A DNA stretch of 64,000 bases from an uncultured Coriobacteriaceae bacterium (GTDB lineage: Bacteria > Actinomycetota > Coriobacteriia > Coriobacteriales > Atopobiaceae), in contig CADBYM010000007.1 in NCBI GenBank assembly GCA_902798915.1, forward strand, positions 1 to 64,000. Direction: 5' to 3'. How positions within the stretch are numbered: the stretch's first letter is position 1; each line of letters begins with the position of its first letter. The notes under the pieces are model-generated. The model did not search any database. It was not told the origin of the DNA and saw only the letters and a program-made list of their open reading frames with translations. Positions 53,503 through 63,437 of this stretch are shown one piece after another. A program made the translations under genes and the position numbers.

Positions 53503-55599
53503 ATGAGTGTTCGTGGCTTCATGAGGGGTTGTCTGGTGACGTTGGCGGTGCTAATCGCGTCTATGGCCTTTTGGCCGGGTATTGCCGTCGCCTGGGAAGA
53601 CAATACTAACCGCTATAACGTCGTGATGGTACTCGATGCGAGTGGCTCCATGTCATTCACCGATCCGAATTCCCTGCGCTCAAATGCGATGGCACAGTTT
53701 GCCTACATGTTGGCAGAGAAGGGCAACAGGCTTGGTGGCGTGGTGTTTACGCACGAGATAGCAAAGACGGAAGCGCTGTCCCCGTCTGAGTCGTTTGAGG
53801 AGAGGGATGGCTTCCTGAACGCGCTGTCCTCTGTTCCTGCCGTAGGTGACACAAACATCGGCGCAGCGCTCGATACGGCAATCACCATGATAGATCGGGA
53901 TGGGGACGCGAACCTTCCTTCGGTCGTCCTCCTTCTGAGTGACGGAAACACGGATTTGGCAGACGAAGAAGACCTCAAACAATCCTTGGAAACAAAGGCG
54001 GAGGCCATACAGCGTGCGCGAGATAAGGGCATTCCCATCTACTCCGTATGCCTCAATGCGGATGGCACGGCCGACGTGAGCGAGATGAGGCAGATTTCCA
54101 AAGCTACGGGCGGCGAGTTCAGAGAGGTAAAGAGTGCGGAGGACCTTCGAAGTGTCTACGAGGCGTTCTACGGCCTCATCTTCGGTACGACTGCCAAGGT
54201 GATCCAGGAAGACGTGTTCCCCAAGAACGGCAAGCTGGAGACCGAGTTCACCTTGCCCGGCCTTGGCGTGGAAGAGGTCAACATCATCGTATATGGTGGG
54301 CTAAAGAGCTTCTCGATTCTTCGCCCTGACGGCAGCGTCGCCGAGGCGAATTCCGTGGCAAACGATACGTTTACGCTCATAAAGCTCACTGACGTGGCTC
54401 CGGGAACGTGGAAGCTCATAACCGAGGGCGTGCCTGGAGACAGTATCATTATAAATATGGTATGCAATACGGATTTGGGGGTGCTTGCCGAGGTTGAGCC
54501 AGAGGAGGGCGTCATTAATCCGAAGGATTCGATTGCGGTGCGCGCCTATCTCACCGAACGTGATTCCAAGGCATCTGACGAGAAGCAATATGAGGGCTAC
54601 GAAGCAGAGCTGCAAATCATGAATGCCAGCGACGAGAGTGTAAGTGACACCGTGCCCATGTCGCTGGCGGGCGAACACTTCGAATTGGTACGGCCCTTGG
54701 AGAAGCAGGGAATCTACAAGTTCAAGGTCCACGTCACAGGCAACGGTCTTGATAAGGTCTCGGAGGTGCTTGGTCCCATAACGGCGACATTCAAGGAGCT
54801 TACTGAGGCAGAGAAGAACAACACTGCGCCGACCCCGGTGGAAAACCCAGTCGAGCATGAGGTGTTCGTATGGCCGTCGTTCTCTCCCATTGGCGACAAA
54901 GACCTTTCGATCGACCTTGCCACGTTGGCAACCGACAAGGAAGATCAGGAACTCACGTATGCTATCGTGTCAAGCTCGTTCATGGATGATGACTACAATA
55001 TAAAGGGAAACAACCTCACCATCACACGCTTCAGCATACCTAAGGGTGCGTTTACGGTGCGTGCGATGGACAGTCTCGGCAAGTCATGCGACATAGAGGT
55101 GATAGTCGTCAGCCACAGTGTAGCGATGATCACGGCGATAGTGGCGTTGGTGGGCCTATTGATTGCCATCATCGTGCTGCTCATCCTGCTTTACATTGCC
55201 CTTACGCGTCCGTTTAGGGGCGAGATTGCCGTGTACTCCAACGTCGATGGGTCGTATCGTGGCAGCTCCATCGTCGGAAGGCGCGGTCGCATCAAACTCA
55301 CAGCGTTTGGCCTTGACCCCATCGGCATCAACTACAGCAAGTCCTACATTCAGGCCACGGGCAAATCATACGTGCTGCTTAAGACCAATGTGCCCGTCAT
55401 GTTTGCGGGCAAGCCAACAAAAGAGGTGCGTGTGGAAAACGGCGTCAACACGATCGTGTCCTCGGCCGTAAGCGACAACTCGTTGGAGCTGCACTTTAGA
55501 AGCCTCATGAACTCTTCTCCATTTACAGGGGGTAAGCGGAGGCCGAAGCCTCCCAAGCCTCCCAAGCCTCCCAAGGCGCCGAGGCGTGGCCGCTTCTAG
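53503..55599 (+). CDS. Membrane-anchored vWA-domain protein
   Basis: A 698-residue protein. Signal peptide (about 1-30, ending GIAVAW), then an extracytoplasmic vWA domain with MIDAS DASGSM (45-50), the Thr in VGDTNIGAAL and LLLSDGNTD. Beta-rich domains follow to about residue 535. One membrane helix (about 541-568) precedes a cytoplasmic tail of 130 residues. That tail contains GRRGRIKLTAFGL, FHA-like in feel but not assigned, and ends in a Pro/Lys run (KPPKPPKPPKAPRRGRF). The basic proline tail could bind a cytoplasmic partner such as the tubulin-like protein. Start: ATG 53503, 6 bases after AAGGAAGGG. Confidence 0.85.
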   Translation: MSVRGFMRGCLVTLAVLIASMAFWPGIAVAWEDNTNRYNVVMVLDASGSMSFTDPNSLRSNAMAQFAYMLAEKGNRLGGVVFTHEIAKTEALSPSESFEERDGFLNALSSVPAVGDTNIGAALDTAITMIDRDGDANLPSVVLLLSDGNTDLADEEDLKQSLETKAEAIQRARDKGIPIYSVCLNADGTADVSEMRQISKATGGEFREVKSAEDLRSVYEAFYGLIFGTTAKVIQEDVFPKNGKLETEFTLPGLGVEEVNIIVYGGLKSFSILRPDGSVAEANSVANDTFTLIKLTDVAPGTWKLITEGVPGDSIIINMVCNTDLGVLAEVEPEEGVINPKDSIAVRAYLTERDSKASDEKQYEGYEAELQIMNASDESVSDTVPMSLAGEHFELVRPLEKQGIYKFKVHVTGNGLDKVSEVLGPITATFKELTEAEKNNTAPTPVENPVEHEVFVWPSFSPIGDKDLSIDLATLATDKEDQELTYAIVSSSFMDDDYNIKGNNLTITRFSIPKGAFTVRAMDSLGKSCDIEVIVVSHSVAMITAIVALVGLLIAIIVLLILLYIALTRPFRGEIAVYSNVDGSYRGSSIVGRRGRIKLTAFGLDPIGINYSKSYIQATGKSYVLLKTNVPVMFAGKPTKEVRVENGVNTIVSSAVSDNSLELHFRSLMNSSPFTGGKRRPKPPKPPKPPKAPRRGRF

Positions 55600-55741
55600 C
55601 ATTGCTTCTGGCGCGGGGTCGGATCAGAAGATGGCATGCCCGAAGACCCGTCTCGCGCATGGGGGCAGACTTTGAATCGTTCGATGGATCAGCACTAGTC
55701 AGTCGGGATGTTCTAACAGGAAAGAAACGCGAGGTGGCACA

Positions 55742-58700
55742 ATGGCCGTATACAAGAGACTTTCGCTCGCAGCGGGCGGCGGCATCGTATCTGCTCTGCA
55801 GCAGGCGAAGCAGGCGGAAGAAACTGCATCGCTGCTCATTGGGCTCGGGGGCACGGGCACGGACTGCATCCGCACCATAAAGACGCAGGTGTGCACGAGG
55901 CTCCGGCCCGATGACCCCGAGGCCATCGTTCCCACGTATTCCCACATCCGCTTTTTGGGGGTGGATACCGACGAGAGCCAGCGGGGCGACGGATCAAACG
56001 ACCAGAAGGCGCAAAACACCGGTGCGCGCATGGCGCTTGACGAGACGGAGTACTTTTCCATCGCGAATGCCCACGTGGACAGGGCGCTCAAGAACAAGCG
56101 CTCCATCGCAAGCCGCAAGGAGCTTGAGTGGCTGCGGTACGAAGACATCAATCCCGGTGTAATGGGAGACGCGGGCGCTGGCGGTGTTCGTCAGGTGGGA
56201 CGTTTTATGATGATGGACAAGGCGAATGCCTTTATGGCCCGTGTGGAGAACGAGCTTAATGCCGCTTGCGAGGGCCTGACGCACCGCACGGTGAACGTCC
56301 ACATCTTCGCGGGTCTGGGGGGTGGCACGGGCGCAGGGTCCTTCCTCGACGTCTGCTACATGGTGAGGAAGGTGGCCGAGACGTTCGGCGCCACGGTGTA
56401 CGGCTACTTCTTCCTGCCTGACGTCAACGCCAGCAGGATTCCGCTGGACAACACCCACGTGCACTCGTACCTGCCGAAGAACGGCTACGCCGCCCTGCAG
56501 GAGCTGGACTACTGCATGCAGCTGCACTGCAACGGGGGCAAGTTTACGCAGGTCTACAAGGGCGGCAAGCGCATCGAGTGGGATAGGGCACCCGTGGACA
56601 TGTGCCACCTCATCTGTGCGACAAACGAGGCGGGCCATGTGCTGCGCAACCCCTACGACTACGCGATGAGTGCCACGGCAGAGTACGTGATGGACTTCCT
56701 CACCAACACGTCTGACGACAACTTCAAGCTCACGTCGCACCTACAGAACTTCAAGGCGGTCGTCAGCGAGGCCGACGCCCCCTTCGGAGCGTGCATGTCC
56801 TACCTCGCGCTGGGGGCCTCCTGCGCCTCCATCCCCATGCGCGAGATAAACACCTACCTCGCCTCTGAGCTGTTCCACCGCTTCTCGGAGGTCCGGGGGA
56901 AGTCGCCGCGGCAGAACGAGGTGGACGCGCTCGCCAACGCGGCGCTCGGCGGTGGCGAGCGCGGCATGGGCGTGTACGAGTCGCTGCTGCGCGAGCTGCG
57001 CAGGGGGGCGGAGGGCGACTTCACGGGCTTCCCAGGCGACTGGAAGCTCATCGCGCTCCAGGGCAACAAGACGCTGGTGAACCACTACACGGACCAGCGG
57101 GCGGACCAGACCGGCGCCATCACGACGAATGCCGAGCACCTGTCCTCCGGCACCAACGAAGGCTCGCTGCTGCTGAGGGTGGACCGGAGGCTCCAGGAGG
57201 CTGTGCGCGACATAGCGCGCGGGCCGATGTACGCCCACGGCATGCTCGACGCGGCGGCCGGGTACAACCTCCTCAACGTCATAGACGGTCTCTTGGCGAC
57301 GAACGACAAGCGGATGCAGCAGGAGCAGGCTCAGGAGAATCTGCGCAAGACCGACTACGAGAACGCCCGGGCGGACTTCGAGGCGCATGCGCACAGCATG
57401 ACGGGCATTGGCAACAGGAAGCGCTTCGAGACGTACGAGTGGTACCTGCGCCAGCTCGTCGCGCACTGGCTCGAACTCGACGCGTACGAGGCGCTCGATC
57501 GGGTGCTGCGCAATCTCCGCAAACAGCTCATCCAGCGCGACGCCTCCTACTACGCCAAGCTCGCCGGCATCATGGGCAACCTCGCCGACACCTTCGAGGA
57601 GAACCGCGGAGCACTGCGCAGCGAGGGTGCGGTGCTTGGCTCTGCGGACGGCTTCGAGGAGCCGCTCATGAGCGTGGCCGAGCTGAGGGGCGCGCTCGAC
57701 GACGAGGTGCGCCGCGTCGACGTCCCGAACATGCTCGACGCGTTCATGGCGATGTTCGCCGACAACGAGGGCGAGTGGGCAGCCGAGGACGAGGCGCGCA
57801 TCGCGCGGCTCGTGAACGGATTCTTCGTCAAGCAGGCGTTCTCCGGCTTTGCGGGCCGCACCATCACGCGCTTCCTCCAGGACAAGTACGGCACGACGAA
57901 CGACGCGCAGCTCGCCAACCAGGTGTACCGCGACTGGATGCGCAAGCTCACGGCGAAGGCCAGTCCGCTCTTCCACTTCGACCCGTCGGTGTGGGACCAG
58001 TCCAAGACGTCGAGGATGGCCTTCGTGTCCGTGCCCGCCGAGTCGGGGCCGATCAGCGCCGCGGCGCAGCAGATGCACAATGTCGCGAATCTCTGGGAGG
58101 TAAAGGAGAGCGACCTCACCGACCGCATCTACGTCATGTGCAGCGCCGCAGTCCTGCCGCTGGCGTCCTACACGAAGTGCGCGGAGTACGAGGAGGCGTA
58201 CTTCAAGGACAACGAGCCGGGTCGCCACTACTACGAGGGTGGCGTCGAAGACATGCCCTTCAGCGACTGGCGCGGGCTCCCGTCGCTTACGCCGCAGAGC
58301 CTCATCGAGACCAAGAGGGTGCCACACGACTTGGCCGTAATGGTCGAGAGGGCGCGCGCGCTGTTCGAGGACGCCGTGGCCCTCGGTGTGATAGACGAGT
58401 CCGACGGTGCGATATCCCTGCCTGATGAGGGCTCGATGGGGGACGCCCGCAGGGTCATAGCCGAGGCGAGGGACTTTGCGGCGTCCATGTCGGGGAGGAG
58501 CCAGGTGCCCCGAGCCGAGGAGCTGCTCAGAGCGCTCGGGGAGCGCGGACGAGCGCACCTCGTCCCCTCCGGCAAAAGGGTGTTCACGGACGGCAACACA
58601 GAGCCCGAGTTCAAGCGCAGGAACATGAAGGATCACTTCGTGTCGTCGCCCGCCCTCCACGAGACGGTGCGCGAGGCGGTCGAGGCGGCCGGGTCAATCG

Positions 58701-59173
58701 CCCGCGAGGCGGACATGGCAGAGAAGGCGCTGAACGAGGCGATCAATCGTGTCAGCGATCCCAACATGGATGACTACTTCGACGCACTCTTCAGCGGAGT
58801 CATCGCCATCTCCGGCTTCCAGGCGAGCTTCGAGCGGGACGAGTACGGCATCAAGACGCGCGAGACGCTCACGTCGCGTGACCGCGAAGCGTACCCGTAC
58901 TGCTCCATCCCGCCGTACCAAGCATACCTCAGCTATCGGGCGTTGCCCGCAGAGGACAAGCGTGACATCAAGGAGCGTGCGAACAAGCGCTTCAACGATG
59001 AGTACGATGAGGTAGCTGAGCTCGCGCGCAAGCTTGTCTCTGAGTTTGCGGAGAACAGAATTCAGGCTTGGGCTGGATACGCGCGCACACAACCCGATCG
59101 CTCGGACATCATGGCGTTCATTGGCGAGCTCAAGCAGCGCTTCGAGAGCCATCGTCTTGACTTCGGGGTGTAG
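55742..59173 (+). CDS. FtsZ/tubulin-superfamily protein (Tubulin_2 / FtsZl1-like)
   Basis: A 1,143-residue protein. The N-terminal GTPase domain shows the Rossmann glycine turn LLIGLGGTGTD (32-41) and the tubulin signature GGGTGAG at 193-199 (HIFAGLGGGTGAGSFLDV). Large FtsZ-like proteins with long C-terminal extensions are known from comparative genomics as FtsZl1 or Tubulin_2 families, encoded with vWA proteins and proposed to remodel membranes; they are distinct from cell-division FtsZ. The remaining ~800 residues are helical and charged and match nothing I recognise. The middle (about 56750-58720) is visibly GC-richer than both flanks. Start ATG 55742 after GAGGTGG. Confidence 0.8.
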   Translation: MAVYKRLSLAAGGGIVSALQQAKQAEETASLLIGLGGTGTDCIRTIKTQVCTRLRPDDPEAIVPTYSHIRFLGVDTDESQRGDGSNDQKAQNTGARMALDETEYFSIANAHVDRALKNKRSIASRKELEWLRYEDINPGVMGDAGAGGVRQVGRFMMMDKANAFMARVENELNAACEGLTHRTVNVHIFAGLGGGTGAGSFLDVCYMVRKVAETFGATVYGYFFLPDVNASRIPLDNTHVHSYLPKNGYAALQELDYCMQLHCNGGKFTQVYKGGKRIEWDRAPVDMCHLICATNEAGHVLRNPYDYAMSATAEYVMDFLTNTSDDNFKLTSHLQNFKAVVSEADAPFGACMSYLALGASCASIPMREINTYLASELFHRFSEVRGKSPRQNEVDALANAALGGGERGMGVYESLLRELRRGAEGDFTGFPGDWKLIALQGNKTLVNHYTDQRADQTGAITTNAEHLSSGTNEGSLLLRVDRRLQEAVRDIARGPMYAHGMLDAAAGYNLLNVIDGLLATNDKRMQQEQAQENLRKTDYENARADFEAHAHSMTGIGNRKRFETYEWYLRQLVAHWLELDAYEALDRVLRNLRKQLIQRDASYYAKLAGIMGNLADTFEENRGALRSEGAVLGSADGFEEPLMSVAELRGALDDEVRRVDVPNMLDAFMAMFADNEGEWAAEDEARIARLVNGFFVKQAFSGFAGRTITRFLQDKYGTTNDAQLANQVYRDWMRKLTAKASPLFHFDPSVWDQSKTSRMAFVSVPAESGPISAAAQQMHNVANLWEVKESDLTDRIYVMCSAAVLPLASYTKCAEYEEAYFKDNEPGRHYYEGGVEDMPFSDWRGLPSLTPQSLIETKRVPHDLAVMVERARALFEDAVALGVIDESDGAISLPDEGSMGDARRVIAEARDFAASMSGRSQVPRAEELLRALGERGRAHLVPSGKRVFTDGNTEPEFKRRNMKDHFVSSPALHETVREAVEAAGSIAREADMAEKALNEAINRVSDPNMDDYFDALFSGVIAISGFQASFERDEYGIKTRETLTSRDREAYPYCSIPPYQAYLSYRALPAEDKRDIKERANKRFNDEYDEVAELARKLVSEFAENRIQAWAGYARTQPDRSDIMAFIGELKQRFESHRLDFGV

Positions 59174-59241
59174 GAACGCATGGAAGGGAGGGGTGCCGGC
59201 GACCTATGTTGTCAGCACCCGGCGTCTTAGCGAGGTACGTC

Positions 59242-61131
59242 ATGGATAACGAGCTCAGCTTTCAAAGCCTCATAGACTATTTCGAGAGGCGCACGGCGCA
59301 TGTGGAGAGAGTTGCCAGCAACTATCGTCACGGCGATGCCCCCCAATACCCGCCGTTCTTCGTCTTTCTGGGAGCCGACGCCATGCGTGGGTTCGAGGGC
59401 ATTGCTCGTAACGTGCTCGACCTTTGGCCTCAGTATGCCGACAGCTTTCGGTTCGTGGGGGCAGACTGCGAGGGTGACGGCCTTCGGTACTGGTCGCTGG
59501 GCATGGACGATGCCGGTGCGTCTCGTGCCGAAGTCATAACCGAGAGGGAATTGGCAAACGAGTTTGCGAGTCTCTTTGCCCGTGATGACGTATTCGAGAA
59601 GATGACGTTGGCGCACCTGTACTTCGTCCTCGACACTTCTTCGATAAAGGCCGAGGCGATTGATGAGTTTGACGCATTGGTCGCTGCCATCCCGCACCTG
59701 ATGGATGTGCTGCAGCTCGATGAGTCCATGGCACGATGCTCGCTTACCGTCTTGCTGAACAGCGACTTTGCCAGACGTGTCGTTGCAAAGCAGTTGCGCT
59801 CGAGAATCGCCGACATGTCCGAGCATATGCGCGACTGGAAATGCAACAGCATCTTCTTGTTGAGCAATCATCGAAATGACGGCGTCATGCTTCCATCGTG
59901 GGATGAGTGCTACCGCATCGCCTCGCTCTACATAGCGCTCTCGGATTGCAGCGACAACACGATTGTGAATCAGCTGTTCGATGACCGGGTGCTCACGGCG
60001 AGCTATGCCATAGTGAGAAAACCTACCCGCGCAATAGGTCAGATATCCTTGGATCTGTTGTTGCTCGGACTCAACGATTATAGCGGATCGGCGAATGCTG
60101 ACTTGCTCCAAGTTGCCGATATCGAGCATCGCCTAGGCGTCACGGGCGAGGGGACGCTCAGCGTCATCGATGACGATGCGGGCCAACTGATTCGCATGAT
60201 AGTGCCTTCGGCAGCACAGCTGCGCTACTTTCCCCAGAGGGAGTTCTTCGATTACTCCGATTTGAGCAGGTATACATACGACTCTTTCGACGAGGCGTGT
60301 ATGGGTGCCTTGAGCGCATACCTTGAGCAGAAGCAGCGCTACCAGCTCATGGTGGATGGCACCCAGCAATCCGCGTGGGCGCGCTCATATGGCGCGCTTC
60401 TGCGGAAGAACTTCTCCATTGACGAGCTCATCTACCTCGGAGACCACCTGGAACGAGTGCGCGAGGTGCTGGAGGACTCGAGGCGCAGAGAGATCATCCC
60501 CAGCGTCATTGAGGGGGCAAGTAGCAAGCTGAGGATGGCGCTCTCGCAGAATCCCCAGGTCATTGACTTGTTTGTAAGACAGGTCAACGCAGAGGCCCAA
60601 CGTGCACGGGGCTTTCGCAAGATATGGCACGACCTTCTCGATTCGCTTCGGAGCGTGCGGAAGGTGAGGGAGGAGGACTCGCTGATCGAGTATTACTCTC
60701 AGAGGGCGAGAACCTTCCTTCGTGCGGAGGGAAGGAGGCTGGGTTCTGAGTTTGCGACGCAGGCGACCGTTGAGGAGCTGCGCGCATTCCTGAACCACGT
60801 GATAGACGCCCTCATCGACAGCGACAGCGTGTTCGCCGCGCCCTTCGAGGCGGAGCTCATGATGAGGCTCAACGCCGTCAACGATGGTGCGGATACGTTC
60901 GGGTGGATTTACTCAAACCTCACGGGCAACAATTTGCGGACGTATTTGCAGGTATACTTCGCGCTTGACGATCCGATTTCGAAAGGTGTGTTCATCGAGG
61001 ACGGCACGGAACTGGGGAGGCGGCTTCGTCAGACGCTTCCCGGTGGAACCTATTTCTACAATACGGGCAACAATCGATGGGCTGAGGCGATAAACCTGTA
61101 CGCCATCGACGCAGGCAACATCAACCAATAG
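59242..61131 (+). CDS. Unrecognised large protein of the tubulin-like/vWA cluster
   Basis: A 629-residue soluble protein that I do not recognise. The N-terminal ~200 residues have alternating strand/helix character (FFVFLGADAMRGFEGI, LAHLYFVLDTSS, SLTVLLNSDFARR), like a Rossmann-type fold but without a clear P-loop. The rest is mostly helical (LEQKQRYQLM, EDSLIEYYSQRARTFL). A FtsZ-partner or effector-scaffold role is conceivable from position only. Start: ATG 59242 after GAGG with 6 bases; an in-frame ATG at 59206 has poorer context. It lies 68 bases after the tubulin-like gene and 15 before the next. Confidence 0.65.
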   Translation: MDNELSFQSLIDYFERRTAHVERVASNYRHGDAPQYPPFFVFLGADAMRGFEGIARNVLDLWPQYADSFRFVGADCEGDGLRYWSLGMDDAGASRAEVITERELANEFASLFARDDVFEKMTLAHLYFVLDTSSIKAEAIDEFDALVAAIPHLMDVLQLDESMARCSLTVLLNSDFARRVVAKQLRSRIADMSEHMRDWKCNSIFLLSNHRNDGVMLPSWDECYRIASLYIALSDCSDNTIVNQLFDDRVLTASYAIVRKPTRAIGQISLDLLLLGLNDYSGSANADLLQVADIEHRLGVTGEGTLSVIDDDAGQLIRMIVPSAAQLRYFPQREFFDYSDLSRYTYDSFDEACMGALSAYLEQKQRYQLMVDGTQQSAWARSYGALLRKNFSIDELIYLGDHLERVREVLEDSRRREIIPSVIEGASSKLRMALSQNPQVIDLFVRQVNAEAQRARGFRKIWHDLLDSLRSVRKVREEDSLIEYYSQRARTFLRAEGRRLGSEFATQATVEELRAFLNHVIDALIDSDSVFAAPFEAELMMRLNAVNDGADTFGWIYSNLTGNNLRTYLQVYFALDDPISKGVFIEDGTELGRRLRQTLPGGTYFYNTGNNRWAEAINLYAIDAGNINQ

Positions 61132-61146
61132 GGCTACGGTGATTCT

Positions 61147-61824
61147 ATGCGGTATGTGATGCGGGAGAATGACGATCCAGCAAGGCGTTATGCCACACAT
61201 GTGCGCGGCAGTCGATCGGGTCAGCAGCTCGTGTGGGAGTCTTCTCCCGGTCAGGATGTGTTGGTGGTCCAGACACCGTATGAGCGGGATGCCGTCGACG
61301 ACATTCAGGAGATTGTGGCAGGGATGGAGGGCATGGCGCTTCCCGTAGACTGCTACGTGGAGGTTCCGGTCAAGCCCGGAACATGGGTGCGCTATGTGCC
61401 GTCTACCTCCTACGCACGCAACGACGGCTGTCCGTTGCGCACCAAGGCGTGCACCTATACGGTCTTTTGCTGCCAGGTGGAGGGGGATACGTGCGTCGTA
61501 TACTCACAACAGATGACGAATACGGGAAACCTGCCCTATCGGCGGATTCGCCTCGAAGTGGATGTGCAGGTTCGTAAGCTGACCAGGACTGTTGGGCCGT
61601 TTTGGAATCGCCGCGAGGAGGACACAGGATACTATCAGATCACGCTGCCCAAGGATCGCATGAACGACGTGTGCGACGGCGACGTGTACTATACGGTGGC
61701 GGGCGCGAAGGACATAGAGATCCCCCTCACCCGAGCCATGTTCAAGCAGGGCTATGTGTACGTGCAGACGTTCGACATGCCCGTTGTCGCTACACGCAAC
61801 GACGGATTGCAGATTAACCAGTAG
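61147..61824 (+). CDS. Unrecognised small protein of the tubulin-like/vWA cluster
   Basis: A 225-residue soluble protein with predominantly beta-strand character (LPVDCYVEVPVKPGTWVRYVP, TYTVFCCQVEGDTCVVY, IRLEVDVQVRKL). No motif recognised. The ribosome binding site is weak (GGTGATTCT), and an alternative ATG lies at 61159. It is placed 15 bases after the 629-residue gene and 26 before the GTPase-like gene, so it belongs to the same transcription unit. Confidence 0.6.
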   Translation: MRYVMRENDDPARRYATHVRGSRSGQQLVWESSPGQDVLVVQTPYERDAVDDIQEIVAGMEGMALPVDCYVEVPVKPGTWVRYVPSTSYARNDGCPLRTKACTYTVFCCQVEGDTCVVYSQQMTNTGNLPYRRIRLEVDVQVRKLTRTVGPFWNRREEDTGYYQITLPKDRMNDVCDGDVYYTVAGAKDIEIPLTRAMFKQGYVYVQTFDMPVVATRNDGLQINQ

Positions 61825-61850
61825 ACCCACCCAAGAGAAAGGTCACAACG

Positions 61851-63419
61851 ATGAAACGTCCCATGGACGACTTTCTGTGTCCCTACTGCTTCGGTCATAT
61901 CAATCATGAGCTCGTCCACTTCCGCTCCGCGAAGGTCGAGACTGACCCTACGGGCATTCTTCCCGACGAGTATGATCCGTATGATGAGGGGGATGTCAGG
62001 CGCTTCATCTCACGCTATGAGGGTCCGGACAAAGAGAAGCGCGTTCAGAGGCTGTTTGAGTGGCAGCGGTTTGCCCCCAAAGAGGATCCGGTGTATCAGA
62101 AGTTTTGGCGGGAGCATGGGGGCGAGACGACCGAGGTCGATTCGCTTCTGAAGTACAGTGATGTGCGCAGCTACAACCGTCCCATCATCGATCCCAGCTC
62201 GCTTCAGGATCGCTCGTATCTTAAGGATCAGGATGGCGGTGGCGATGTCTTTGTGCGTGACGCGGACGGAATGGTAGTGCGTGTGGAGCTTGCGGATGGC
62301 AAGCGATGCACGAGCCGCGTGTGCCCGCATTGCCACAACCCGCTCCCGAGCGGCTATGGCAAGCATCCCATCAAGTTCGTCTCGGTCATCGGCATCACGG
62401 GTTCCGGCAAGACGGTCTTCCTCTCGCAGCTGCTCAAGGACATGCAGGATTATGCGGCCAAGGTCGGACTCGCTGCGGACGTGCGAAGCGCGGCATCGCG
62501 TAGGTTCTACGAACAGGACAACGTCATTGCGGTGGACGTCCCGCTGCCGGACCCGACGCCAAGGGACAGCTTCCAACAGCCGCTGTTCTACGACCTCACC
62601 CGATTGATAAACGGGAGGCAGAGGACTGACACCTTCGTTTTGTACGACGTGGCGGGCGAGGTGTTCGAAGACTATCAGCTCATTCAGGAGTATGCTCCGT
62701 TCATAGAGCATTCTGACGGCCTCATCATGCTCGTCGATCCCGAGGAGCTGCGGCAGGCGGGAGAAATAGTCGCGGGACAGCAATCCATGACGCGCCCCGC
62801 AGAAGTGCTCAACCAGGTTCATACGATCGTGTTCCATGGCAAGAGCGACGAGAAGTGCAAGATACCGTTTGCCATATGCATCACGAAGACCGATACGACC
62901 CTCGTGCAAAAGATGCTCTCGCGTGAGCTCCAGGACTGCCTGCTCGATGACGTACACGAGATCGTTGACGAGTTGGGATACGAGAAGACGGTGTTCAACG
63001 CGCGGGAGTATGCCCCTATCGCCGAGCAACTGAACGAGTTCATTCGGAGGACTGAGCGTGCCTTCAGTCTGAATCTTCGAACAAACTACACCACGTACGC
63101 GTTCTTTGGGTTCACGGCCCTAGGCTGCGAGGTCGACGACGGTGTTCCGGTAGGACCCATCCTGCCCAAACGGATTGAGGAACCCCTTCTGTGGCTCTTC
63201 TACCAACTCGGGTTCATCGGACGGGAGGGCAAGTACCCCCTCCCGAATCCGGATCCCATCAAGTGCCCAAATCCCGCTTGTGGCAGCATCGACACGGTTG
63301 AGTTGACGGGCGATGATCGGTATTACACGACGGGGTGGGGGATCTTTAAGAAGAAGTACGAGGTCAATCGCCTTTGCAGGGCGTGTGGCCACCGTTGGAT
63401 GCACTACGAGAGCCAGTAG
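61851..63419 (+). CDS. P-loop GTPase-like protein with N- and C-terminal zinc ribbons (DO-GTPase-like)
   Basis: A 522-residue soluble NTPase. Zinc-ligand pairs CPYC (near 10) and CPHCHN (near 160) precede the P-loop GITGSGKT (181-188, Lys187). A G3/Walker B-type DVAGE (266-270) and a G4-like TKTD (345-348) follow. The C-terminus has another ribbon (CPNPACGS... CRACGH). The pattern matches the double-GTPase (DO-GTPase) families described by comparative genomics in NTP-dependent conflict systems, usually next to GAP1 proteins, as seems the case here. Start ATG 61851 after AAAGG. The next gene begins 18 bases on. Confidence 0.75.
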   Translation: MKRPMDDFLCPYCFGHINHELVHFRSAKVETDPTGILPDEYDPYDEGDVRRFISRYEGPDKEKRVQRLFEWQRFAPKEDPVYQKFWREHGGETTEVDSLLKYSDVRSYNRPIIDPSSLQDRSYLKDQDGGGDVFVRDADGMVVRVELADGKRCTSRVCPHCHNPLPSGYGKHPIKFVSVIGITGSGKTVFLSQLLKDMQDYAAKVGLAADVRSAASRRFYEQDNVIAVDVPLPDPTPRDSFQQPLFYDLTRLINGRQRTDTFVLYDVAGEVFEDYQLIQEYAPFIEHSDGLIMLVDPEELRQAGEIVAGQQSMTRPAEVLNQVHTIVFHGKSDEKCKIPFAICITKTDTTLVQKMLSRELQDCLLDDVHEIVDELGYEKTVFNAREYAPIAEQLNEFIRRTERAFSLNLRTNYTTYAFFGFTALGCEVDDGVPVGPILPKRIEEPLLWLFYQLGFIGREGKYPLPNPDPIKCPNPACGSIDTVELTGDDRYYTTGWGIFKKKYEVNRLCRACGHRWMHYESQ

Positions 63420-63437
63420 GCAGATTGGACGCGAACG

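Noticed and set aside
56741..58660. 639-codon minus-strand frame opposite the tubulin-like gene
   Set aside because: Arg/His/Val-rich antisense shadow caused by the GC-rich codons of the real gene; no start context or motif.
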